Shown here: one piece after another, positions 19,201 to 28,220 of the stretch
Layout: each line of letters begins with the position of its first letter
Position numbering within the stretch: position 1 is the first letter of the stretch
Assembly: GCA_946408105.1 (NCBI GenBank)
Contig: CAMJQS010000003.1
Coordinates: 1-50,514, forward strand
Source: an uncultured Selenomonadales bacterium
GTDB taxonomy: Bacteria > Bacillota > Negativicutes > Selenomonadales > Selenomonadaceae
DNA: 50,514 bases
Direction of reading: 5' to 3'
Notes under the pieces: model-generated
The model's input: the letters and a program-made list of their open reading frames with translations, nothing else
Told to the model about the DNA's origin: nothing
The model's database searches: none
Made by a program: the position numbers and the translations under genes

Positions 19201-19815
19201 GTGACGTTGAAAAATAAATTCGGCTTTGAAAATCCTGCAGACTTGGCGCGGGCCGAAGAAAAAATCAGCAAGCAAAAAGCGATTCAACTTTGGCAAAGCG
19301 ACGAACTAAAAAATTTTCAAGCGGGCACGTTTGAAAAGCTTGCGCAGATTCATAAAAAATTGTTCGAGGAAATTTACTGCTTCGCGGGAAAAATTCGCGA
19401 CGAGAACATAAGCAAAGGGCATTTCAGATTTGCTTCCGCGCTTTACCTTCGAGAGGCGATTTTGAGCGTCGAGAAAATGCCGCAGAAAACTTTTGAGCAA
19501 ATCGTTGCAAAGTACGTCGAGATGAACGTGGCGCATCCTTTCCGCGAAGGCAACGGACGAAGTATGCGGCTTTGGCTTGACGATATTTTTAAAAGCGAAC
19601 TCGGCAAAGTGATTGATTGGAGCGCGGTCGACAAAAATAAATATCTTCAAGCAATGGAGCGCAGCCCGATTGACGATTCGGAGATAAAAAAAATTCTTGC
19701 CGCCGCTTTGACGGAAAAAATTAATGACCGCGAAATTTTTTTGAAGGGATTGGACGCAAATTATTTTTACGAAAATTATTTTGCTTATCGGAGCGAAGAT
19801 TTGACGGATAGATAA
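19201..19815 (+). CDS. fic: Fic-domain protein (putative AMPylase)
   Basis: Fic motif HPFREGNGRSMRLWLD; flap-like region KGHFRFASALYL; RBS GAGGCGG before GTG start. Confidence 0.92.
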   Translation: MTLKNKFGFENPADLARAEEKISKQKAIQLWQSDELKNFQAGTFEKLAQIHKKLFEEIYCFAGKIRDENISKGHFRFASALYLREAILSVEKMPQKTFEQIVAKYVEMNVAHPFREGNGRSMRLWLDDIFKSELGKVIDWSAVDKNKYLQAMERSPIDDSEIKKILAAALTEKINDREIFLKGLDANYFYENYFAYRSEDLTDR

Positions 19816-19845
19816 ATTGATACAAAAATTTTTTCGGGAGGCGAA

Positions 19846-21153
19846 ATGATGTCAGTTGAAGCAAAAGTCGGAGCTTTTACCGTCGGTGGGATTATGTTAC
19901 TCGGCGGCGCGGCGGCAGGGCTCGGAGATTTTCATATCGGCGGAAGCAACGAATACACTTTGTACGCGGGCTTTAAACAGGTCGTCGGACTTCAGCAACA
20001 ATCGGACGTTCGATTGAGCGGCGTTTTGGTCGGCAAAGTCACGCAAATCACAACGGAGGGCACGGGCGTCACGGTCACCATGTCCGTCAACGAGGACGCA
20101 AAAATTCCAAAGCAGTCAAAAGTTTCCATAACATCGAGCGGCGTCATGGGCGAGAAGTTCATAAACTTTCAGCCGAAGGTCGACAACGGAGAATATCTTA
20201 AGAACGGCGACTATCTTTACGGCGCGGACGAAGCCGGCATGGATCAGATGTTCGACGGGCTGACAAAAGTTATGGACAAGGTTGAAACTCTTTTGAACGA
20301 CGTGCACGCGATTATCGGCGACGAAACTTTTAAAAAATCCGTCGTCGAGATGAGCAAGAACATGGAAGAGGCTTCGGGCAACGTGAACAACATGACCGGT
20401 GCTTTTGAGAGAATCGCGGTCGAAAACGAAGACCTTTTCCACAACATGATTGGAGAGATGAACAGCGCGGTTGCCGGAATGAATCGGGCAATGGCAAACG
20501 TCGAGCACATGACTGCGAACTTGGATAAATTCGCGGGCGACCCGCAGACCGTCGAAGAACTCAAATCGACGCTAAGCAACATTTCCAAAACTTCAAGCAC
20601 CGTGGCGAACATGGCCGACAACATGAACAAGTTCGCGGGCGACCCGAAAGTTGCCGAAGACTTGAAAGCGACGGTGAGCAACGCCCGCAGCATAACCGAA
20701 CGCGCCGACAAAATGTTGGGCAAAGTCGAGGGCACCGCCAATAAAATTTCCAAGATTGACGTAACGCCCTCTGTTGATATACTATACAGCGGCAAAGCTC
20801 ACAAATGGAAAACAAATTTTGATGTGGACTTCGCTTTGGAAGATAATTCTTTATTAATCGGCGCGGAGGACATCGGCGACCACACGAAATTAAATTTGTA
20901 CGGCGGGAAAAGATTCAGTCCGGGCTTCGGGGCGCACGCGGGAGTTATCGCGGGCAAACCCGGCCTCGGTCTCGACGCTTACGCCGGCGACAGATTTAAA
21001 TTTTCTGCCGAAGCCTACGACCTTAACCACGGCAGAGTTCGTTTGAAGTCTCAATTCCGCGTCGCCGACTCCACTTACCTCCTCGGCGAACTTCACAACG
21101 TCAACAAAAAAGAAGAGAGAGCTTTTTATTTCGGAATCAAGCAGGAATTTTGA
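19846..21153 (+). CDS. mlaD: MlaD/MCE-domain protein with long helical region and C-terminal beta-rich domain
   Basis: N-terminal TM, MCE domain (YTLYAGFKQVVGLQQQSDVRLSGVLVGKVTQI), long helical segment, C-terminal alternating beta pattern ending ERAFYFGIKQEF. Confidence 0.92.
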   Translation: MMSVEAKVGAFTVGGIMLLGGAAAGLGDFHIGGSNEYTLYAGFKQVVGLQQQSDVRLSGVLVGKVTQITTEGTGVTVTMSVNEDAKIPKQSKVSITSSGVMGEKFINFQPKVDNGEYLKNGDYLYGADEAGMDQMFDGLTKVMDKVETLLNDVHAIIGDETFKKSVVEMSKNMEEASGNVNNMTGAFERIAVENEDLFHNMIGEMNSAVAGMNRAMANVEHMTANLDKFAGDPQTVEELKSTLSNISKTSSTVANMADNMNKFAGDPKVAEDLKATVSNARSITERADKMLGKVEGTANKISKIDVTPSVDILYSGKAHKWKTNFDVDFALEDNSLLIGAEDIGDHTKLNLYGGKRFSPGFGAHAGVIAGKPGLGLDAYAGDRFKFSAEAYDLNHGRVRLKSQFRVADSTYLLGELHNVNKKEERAFYFGIKQEF

Positions 21154-21154
21154 A

Positions 21155-22087
21155 ATGAAAAAATTTTTTGCATTAATCTTCGCGGGAATAATTTTTTTCG
21201 CGGGCTGCGGCAATGAAGAAACGCCCGATTTAAAGACGGAAAAAATTTCGGCGACGAACGGTGTCTTAACCGTAACGCACGACGGAAAAATTTCTTTAGC
21301 TCACGAGCTGATGATTCATTCGAACGTGTCGGGAAAAGTTTTGGAAAAATATTTCAAAGACGGCGACGACGTGACGGAAAGACAAAAACTTTTCAAAATC
21401 GGCGACGCGGAAAAAGAAACCGAACTCCTTCAAGCCAAAACAAAATTGGGCGAGCTGCTGACGACTTTGCCGAAAGAGCTGGCGCAAAAAAAATCCGTTG
21501 ACGAACTTCAAGCGGAAATCGCCGACCTCAAAGACCGCATAAAAATTTTGGAGGAAGAATCGGAAGCGGGCATGGTCTACGCGCCGATAGCGGGGAAGCT
21601 CGGAGCGGAAAGCGTTCGCCTCGGCGAAAACGTCAAAGCCAACGATACTGTCCTTGCAAAAATCGGGCGGACTGACAGCGCGGCCGTTCGCTTTGAAATT
21701 TCTGCGGCGGAGAAAAATTTTTTGGCGTCGGGCAAGCCGAAAGTTTCTTTGAAGTTCAACGACGGCACAAAATATTCTCGCGAAGGCACGATTAATCTTT
21801 TGAACGACACGACCGCCGAAGCGACCTTCGACAACGCGGACGGTCTTTTGCATTTGGGCGACGCGGTTCAAATCGAACTCGACGGCATGAAACTTTCCGA
21901 CGCCGTGCTCGTCCCCGAAAGTGCAATTCAAAAACGCGACGGAGAAAATTTTGTCTTCGTCGTCGATGAAAATAAACAAGCCGCCTTGAAAAAAATTTCG
22001 CTCGGCGGCAAGGCAGGCAATCAATTCGTCGTCAATGACGGCTTGAAAGCGGGCGACGAAATTAAATCGGAAATCGGTAACAAATAG
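21155..22087 (+). CDS. Periplasmic adaptor (HlyD/RND membrane-fusion-like) lipoprotein
   Basis: Lipobox IIFFAGCGNEE; coiled-coil region and GMVYAPIAGKLGAESVRLGENVKANDTVLAKI biotinyl-lipoyl-like segment. Confidence 0.85.
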   Translation: MKKFFALIFAGIIFFAGCGNEETPDLKTEKISATNGVLTVTHDGKISLAHELMIHSNVSGKVLEKYFKDGDDVTERQKLFKIGDAEKETELLQAKTKLGELLTTLPKELAQKKSVDELQAEIADLKDRIKILEEESEAGMVYAPIAGKLGAESVRLGENVKANDTVLAKIGRTDSAAVRFEISAAEKNFLASGKPKVSLKFNDGTKYSREGTINLLNDTTAEATFDNADGLLHLGDAVQIELDGMKLSDAVLVPESAIQKRDGENFVFVVDENKQAALKKISLGGKAGNQFVVNDGLKAGDEIKSEIGNK

Positions 22088-22093
22088 AACGGA

Positions 22094-23740
22094 GTGGTTG
22101 AAATGAGAATTTGCAAGCGTATCAGGAAAAATTTTCGCAAAAAGTTGGCGGCGATTTTCGCTGCGGGGATAATGACTTTTTCAGTCGGGACGGTCGACGC
22201 CGCCGATATAGTCAATATCTCGCTCGACGAGACAATCCAACGCGCCTATGAAAATAATCGCACGATTAAAGAATCTGTTGCCGAACGCGAAGGAGCTTTC
22301 TGGAGCTTGAGCGAGGCTCGTCGCCTGGGAAATCCTCAAGTGACGTGGAGTTGGAGCGGCGCGCGCGTCGGCGGCATGACTTACGACGCTTCGGGAGTAA
22401 GACGCGCCTTTACAAACACGGGCTCCATTTCCATGCCGATTTATCGCGGCGGGCAACTCAGAGAAGGGCGCAAGGCTGCTCGTTACGCTTTGAGCTCGGC
22501 CGACCTGTCGCTTGAAAACACAATGCAGACCGTTCGCTTGCAATCGACCATTTATTATTTCAACGTGCTGCAATACAGAAATTTAATCGAAGTTTACGAG
22601 GAAGAAGTTTTGACTTTGCAGGAGCATTTGCGAAACGTCAACGCCCAATTCCGCGTGGGCACCGTCGCAAAAGTCGACGTGTTGGAGTCGCAGGTTGAAC
22701 TTGCAAATGCAATGCAAAATCTCGTGAACATTCAAAACCAATACGACGTGGCCGTCGCCAATCTGAACAATTATATCGGCTTGCCCGCAGACACGGTTGT
22801 CCGCCCGCAAGACACGCTCACTTACAAAAAATACGATTTGAATTTGAGCGACTGCACCGCTTACGCCTTGGATAACCGCGCGGACGCCGCAGTTGCCGAC
22901 TACGCCGTAAAGCAGGCCGAATCAAATAAACGCTCCGCAAAAAGCGGCTGGTATCCTTCCGTCAACGCCGGCATCTCGAAAGAAATCGACACGGAAAATA
23001 TGTTCGGCCACAAGACGAACGACCAATGGTCAATCGGTGTCAGCGCGAGCTGGAATATTTTTGACGGCGGTATAACTCGTGCGCAAGTCAATCAGGCGGA
23101 CGCGGCTCTCGTTCGTGCGCAAGAAGTCGCCGCTCAAACCCGCGAGCAAGTTCAGCTGGAAGTTCAATCGGCTTTCCTCGACCTGCGCGCGGCGGAAAGA
23201 AATATCGGCACCACTCAAGCTTCAGTCGTCCTCGGCGAAGAGCGATACAAAATTTCGCAAGTTCGATACGCGGCGGGCGTCGGCACAAACTTGGACGTCA
23301 TGGACGCTTCCCGCAAATTGACGGAGGCGCGCTCAAATTATTTCACCGCGCTTTACAACTACAACACGGCAAAGGCTTCCCTCGACAGATACATGGGCGT
23401 TCCCGTTGAAATTGATGTCGTGCGTTATATCGAATCCGAAAACGAAGGCAAAACCGCCGCGCAGTCCCGCGAAGACGCTGCCTTGACAAGTGAAGCAGCT
23501 GAAGTTCCGGAGACGGGTGAAGTCGCGCCGGTCGTCTTGATTGATTTTGAAAATTCGGCGCCTCGTCCTTCAGAGAGCGTTGAACAGGAAATGACAAGAG
23601 ACAAAGCTTTTGAGCCTGCTCCTTCTCAAAACCAAAATCAACTTCCCAATCCGAATCTTCAACGAAACCAAAACAAAGACCCCAACCCGGCTCCCTGTCA
23701 AGCTCGAATACAAAGACCAACACAAACTCCTCAACCCTAA
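22094..23740 (+). CDS. tolC: TolC-family outer membrane efflux protein
   Basis: ISLDETIQRAYENNRTIKESVAEREGAFWSLSEARRLGNPQV and two OEP repeats; C-terminal low-complexity N/Q/P tail. Confidence 0.92.
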   Translation: MVEMRICKRIRKNFRKKLAAIFAAGIMTFSVGTVDAADIVNISLDETIQRAYENNRTIKESVAEREGAFWSLSEARRLGNPQVTWSWSGARVGGMTYDASGVRRAFTNTGSISMPIYRGGQLREGRKAARYALSSADLSLENTMQTVRLQSTIYYFNVLQYRNLIEVYEEEVLTLQEHLRNVNAQFRVGTVAKVDVLESQVELANAMQNLVNIQNQYDVAVANLNNYIGLPADTVVRPQDTLTYKKYDLNLSDCTAYALDNRADAAVADYAVKQAESNKRSAKSGWYPSVNAGISKEIDTENMFGHKTNDQWSIGVSASWNIFDGGITRAQVNQADAALVRAQEVAAQTREQVQLEVQSAFLDLRAAERNIGTTQASVVLGEERYKISQVRYAAGVGTNLDVMDASRKLTEARSNYFTALYNYNTAKASLDRYMGVPVEIDVVRYIESENEGKTAAQSREDAALTSEAAEVPETGEVAPVVLIDFENSAPRPSESVEQEMTRDKAFEPAPSQNQNQLPNPNLQRNQNKDPNPAPCQARIQRPTQTPQP

Positions 23741-23776
23741 CTCCTCACTCCTAACTATTAATCGGGAGGTTCTGCC

Positions 23777-26700
23777 GTGTTAAAATTTTTAAAAATTCTC
23801 GGCGGAGTATTTTGCGTGCTCGTGCTGGGCGGCGGGCTTTACATAAATTCACAGCGGGCGGCGATTATCGAAAAGGCTTTGACGATGGCGGAAGAAACCG
23901 CCACCAAAACTTTGGGCGTGCCCGTGAAAATCGGTAGCGTCGAATTCAATGACATAAATTTTTTTGACCGCGCCAAAGAAAGCGACATCACCATTCACGA
24001 CGTGGAAATTTTCGACAAGCGCGACGAACTCATTGCCCGCGTCGACACGACCAATATTAGCTTTAAATTGTTCGCCTTGAGCGACGACCCTGTTGCCGCC
24101 CTCGACGAAATTAAACTCGACGGCGCGACCGTCAACCTCAAGCAACGCGACGACGAATCTTGGAACGTAAACGACGTTAAACTTGAGAGCAAAGGCGAAT
24201 CGACTTTCGGCGCGAAAATTTTTTTGACGCGCGGCACGTTTAATGCGGAATTCGACGGGAAAAAATTTTCTGCGGAAGAAATTTCCGCCGAGGCCGATTG
24301 CGCGAACATGAACGCCATCCCCGCCAAAGTCAGCGCGAAAACTTTGGGCGCGAACGTCGAAGCTTTCGGAACCGTCAGCGCGGCTCAACAAGTCATCAAC
24401 GCCGAAGTCGACGCGATTAATTTTGAAAAAATTCTTCCTTATCTGCCCGCCGATAAAATTCCCGACGGCGTAGAAATTTTGGGCGGCGCGGCCGAAAAAA
24501 TTTCCGTTCATGTCCTGCGCCGCGACGACACGTTGACTTATCTCGGCTCAACGAAAATCAACGGCGCGTCCGTCAAAGTCGAAGAGACGAACGTTGAAAA
24601 CATCAACGGCAATGTCACGTTCAACGAGCGCGAAATTATTTTGGACGCCTCTGCTCAAGCAAACGGTCAATACGCCGCCGCCAGCGGCACTGTTCGCTTG
24701 GACACCGACGAAACTTTTTTTGACATTCACGCCGAATCCGACAGCTTCACTCCTTCAGCAATCATCAGCGACATCGGCATCGACGGCGCGGCTTCCGTTC
24801 GGGCGCACCTCGTCGGCACCGCCAAAAATCCTCAAGTCGACGCCGAAATTTATTCCGATTATCTTGCTTACGAAAATTTTTCCGCGCAAAATATTTCCAC
24901 CAAGCTCCGTTACGTCGGCGAAATGATTTACTTGACCGACACGAGCGCAAATGTTTTCGGCGGCAACGTCGAAGGTACGGTCGAAATTAAAACGAGCGAC
25001 CTTTCTTTTAATGCGCACGTCAAAGCGAACGGCCTGGACGCGGCGACCCTTTGCGAATTCGGCGGCTCCGACAAAATCATCAACGGAAAACTTTTCGCGG
25101 ACGTCGGCATTAACGGAACGAAAACCGAACCCGCGACGATGAAAGTTTACGGCAGCGCGAAGGCAACCGGCCTCGACATCGAAGGCTTCCACGTCGACAA
25201 AGCGGACGCCTCTTTTTATTTTGCCGACGACAACTTGACGATTGATTACCTCAGCGCGAACCTCCCGAACAACGGCACGCTCGGCGCGGAAGGAACCGTC
25301 ACCGAACTCAAAAATTTAAATTTGAATTTTTACGGCGCGCACGTCGATATGTCTTTGCTGAAAAATTTTAACGCGCAACTGGACATGAGCGGGCTGGCCG
25401 ACTTCAAAGGAACCGTCAGCGGCGAAGTTGAAAATCCAAACGTTAATGTGGAACTGTCCGCCGTCGACAACTCCAAACGCGAAGGCTCTCACTTCGCAGG
25501 AAAATTTTTTAAGCAGCCCTTCGATTCGATTCAACTCGCGGCTTCGGGCAGTTTAGACGGCATTAACATCGACAAATTTAATTTGGAAAAGGACGGGCAA
25601 ATTAAATGGACAGTCGTGGAAGGCAACGTCGCCTTGACGGGCGAAAAGAAAATTAATCTTCAACTCGACACGACGACCGTCCGCGCAGAAGACATCGCCG
25701 CACTCGTCGCGCCCGACCAGCCGATAACCGGCAACGTCTCCAACACCGTGAAAGTCACCGGCACAATCGACAACCCGCAAGTCGCCGGCAACATAAAATT
25801 CAAACGCGGCAGTTACAGTGGCGTGCTCTTGAGCGGCATGACGGGCGATTATTTTTTGGAAGGCGATATCCTCCGCCTGCAAAATTTTGAAATCACGTCC
25901 CCGATGGTCGACATGGTTTTGAACGGCACGATTAACAAAAATACTCGCGTCATGGATTTTGTCGTCGAAGGAAAAGATATTCGCATTGAACGTTTCAAAA
26001 GCAAGCTGCCCGAAAATTACACCGCCGAAGGCCACACGACTTTTGAAGGCGTCATCAAAGGCACGCCCGACGTCCCGATTTTCGACGGTGAACTGAAATC
26101 GCAAGAAATTATTTTGAACGGCGTCGCGCTCACGGATATTTACGGGCACCTCATGTCGAACGGCGCGAACGTTTACCTTGACGAATTCCATTTCAGCGAC
26201 GGCGACGCGCGCTGCCAAATGCAAGTTTCAATGAATCTCGACAGCGAAAACGTCAGCGGCGAAATCGACGTGACCGACGCCAACATCGCCCGAATCTTTA
26301 AAATCCTCGCGCAGAAAAATGATTTGCTCGACGGCACGTTGAACAGCAAAATTTTGATAAGCGGCACGTTGAGCAAACCTCAGGGCTCCGTCAGCGGCGA
26401 AATTTCTTCGGGCACGATTGCCGGCTACGACATCCACGACGTGAAACTCGACGCCCGCCTGCTCCAAAATATCGTTTACGTCAATCAGTTTGAAGGCAAG
26501 CAGGGCGACAAAGGAACTTTCAATTTGAACGGCTCGGCACACTTGAGCGGCCCGCTCGATTTGACTTTGACTGCCAGAGAAATTGCGCTCGGTCTTTTCA
26601 GCAAGGCGGCCGGCTATGACGTCGATATGGTCGGCACGTCTAACATCATCGCGAAAGTTTCCGGCACGGTCGACAATCCTTTCGGCGAAGTCGTCTTGAC

Positions 26701-28195
26701 GGCGACGGGCGGCATACGCGGTTCGACGTTCGATCTTCTGCAGGGGCATTTCCTCTTAAAAGATTGGCGCGTTAATGTCGAACAGCTCACCGTTCAGCGC
26801 GAACTCGGCGGAAAAACTTACGGCGCGTCTGCTGAAGGTTATATCCCGCTGAAAGCTTTGACTGCCAAGAGCAAAGAAAATCTTCCCGCAAACGAACAAC
26901 TGGATTTAACCGTTTCACTCGACAACGCGGACTTGAGTTTGTTGCCCGTCATAAGCAAGCAAATCGCGTGGGGCATCGGCGACCTCGGCGGCTCGATAAA
27001 AATCACGGGCACCGTTGCCAATCCTCAAGTCAACGGAAAAATTTCTCTCGTTGACGGCTCGATTAAAGTCAACGGCATGAAGAGTTTGATTGAGCACATA
27101 AATATTTCGACGGCCTTCAAGGGCGAGCGTTTCGACATTGAAAATTTTTCGGGCAACATCGGCTCCGGCACCTTCGCGTTGACGGGCGGCTTCAGCTTCT
27201 CCAATTTGGAATTCACGGATTATAACTTCGACTTCGCGGCGGTTAATCTCGACATCAACAGCGACCCTTACAAAGGTCTCCTCAACGCAAACTTTAACTT
27301 CAGCGAATCGGAATTTTATCATTGGAAGTTGCCCAAACTTTCCGGCCAAATTAATGTAGACAAGTGCCGCTTAAGCATTCCCGACATCACCACCGACGAC
27401 GAGCCGTTGCCGAATATTTTGCTGGACGTTTCGTTGAACTTGGGCAACAAAGTTCATTTCTACGAGACAAAAATTTTCGGGCTGAAGATTGATACTTACC
27501 TTACGGGCAATGTTCACTTCGGCGGCACGACCAATCACCCGCAAAACGCAGGCTCAATCGCGGTTAAGCGCGGCGGTACCTTGACTTATTTGGAATCAGT
27601 GTTTAATATTCGGGAAGGCGAATTGCACTTTAACCAAATCGGTTCGTTCATGCCGACGGTTCACTTCGCGGCCGACAGCAGAATTGGCTCCACGAAAATT
27701 TTCTTGAACGTGAACGGACAGCCGCCCAACAACATTGACTTTAAATTGACTTCCAGCCCCGAAATGACGCAGGAAGAAATTATGAAGTTGCTCACCTTGC
27801 GCGACTCTTACGTCCGCGGCGGCGACTTGAACTTGACGGGCGCGGACGCTTTGGCAATCGGTTTGCAAATGACGGTGCTCTCCGAAATCGAAAACACTTT
27901 GAAACGAACTCTCGGCATTGACCAGTTCAATGTCTCCAGAGGTTCGGGCTCCATGTTTGAAAGCCACAACCCCGGCGACCAAGGCGCAAACAGCCGCGAC
28001 GACGCCAGAGACTACAACATTAAAATCGGCAAGTACATCGGCGACAAATTTATGATTCGCTACACGCGCGGCTTCGGCAGCCACCGTGTCAATCGCTTCG
28101 GCATTCAATACGACTTCAACGAAAACATGGGCTTGACGATTGAAAAAGAAGGAAAGCATTATATCTTCAGCATTGAAGCGCGATACAAATTTTAG
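23777..28195 (+). CDS. tamB: TamB/DUF490-like translocation/lipid-transport protein
   Basis: 1472 aa, N-terminal TM, repetitive beta-rich body, C-terminal LTSSPEMTQEEIMKLLTLRD...YNIKIGKYIGDKFMIRYTRGFG typical of TamB. Confidence 0.93.
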   Translation: MLKFLKILGGVFCVLVLGGGLYINSQRAAIIEKALTMAEETATKTLGVPVKIGSVEFNDINFFDRAKESDITIHDVEIFDKRDELIARVDTTNISFKLFALSDDPVAALDEIKLDGATVNLKQRDDESWNVNDVKLESKGESTFGAKIFLTRGTFNAEFDGKKFSAEEISAEADCANMNAIPAKVSAKTLGANVEAFGTVSAAQQVINAEVDAINFEKILPYLPADKIPDGVEILGGAAEKISVHVLRRDDTLTYLGSTKINGASVKVEETNVENINGNVTFNEREIILDASAQANGQYAAASGTVRLDTDETFFDIHAESDSFTPSAIISDIGIDGAASVRAHLVGTAKNPQVDAEIYSDYLAYENFSAQNISTKLRYVGEMIYLTDTSANVFGGNVEGTVEIKTSDLSFNAHVKANGLDAATLCEFGGSDKIINGKLFADVGINGTKTEPATMKVYGSAKATGLDIEGFHVDKADASFYFADDNLTIDYLSANLPNNGTLGAEGTVTELKNLNLNFYGAHVDMSLLKNFNAQLDMSGLADFKGTVSGEVENPNVNVELSAVDNSKREGSHFAGKFFKQPFDSIQLAASGSLDGINIDKFNLEKDGQIKWTVVEGNVALTGEKKINLQLDTTTVRAEDIAALVAPDQPITGNVSNTVKVTGTIDNPQVAGNIKFKRGSYSGVLLSGMTGDYFLEGDILRLQNFEITSPMVDMVLNGTINKNTRVMDFVVEGKDIRIERFKSKLPENYTAEGHTTFEGVIKGTPDVPIFDGELKSQEIILNGVALTDIYGHLMSNGANVYLDEFHFSDGDARCQMQVSMNLDSENVSGEIDVTDANIARIFKILAQKNDLLDGTLNSKILISGTLSKPQGSVSGEISSGTIAGYDIHDVKLDARLLQNIVYVNQFEGKQGDKGTFNLNGSAHLSGPLDLTLTAREIALGLFSKAAGYDVDMVGTSNIIAKVSGTVDNPFGEVVLTATGGIRGSTFDLLQGHFLLKDWRVNVEQLTVQRELGGKTYGASAEGYIPLKALTAKSKENLPANEQLDLTVSLDNADLSLLPVISKQIAWGIGDLGGSIKITGTVANPQVNGKISLVDGSIKVNGMKSLIEHINISTAFKGERFDIENFSGNIGSGTFALTGGFSFSNLEFTDYNFDFAAVNLDINSDPYKGLLNANFNFSESEFYHWKLPKLSGQINVDKCRLSIPDITTDDEPLPNILLDVSLNLGNKVHFYETKIFGLKIDTYLTGNVHFGGTTNHPQNAGSIAVKRGGTLTYLESVFNIREGELHFNQIGSFMPTVHFAADSRIGSTKIFLNVNGQPPNNIDFKLTSSPEMTQEEIMKLLTLRDSYVRGGDLNLTGADALAIGLQMTVLSEIENTLKRTLGIDQFNVSRGSGSMFESHNPGDQGANSRDDARDYNIKIGKYIGDKFMIRYTRGFGSHRVNRFGIQYDFNENMGLTIEKEGKHYIFSIEARYKF

Positions 28196-28220
28196 TTGAC
28201 AACTGCCGGCTGTCAGCTTT

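Noticed and set aside
24548-27349. Numerous minus-strand ORFs over tamB
   Set aside because: Short, overlapping, domain-free antisense frames caused by codon bias.
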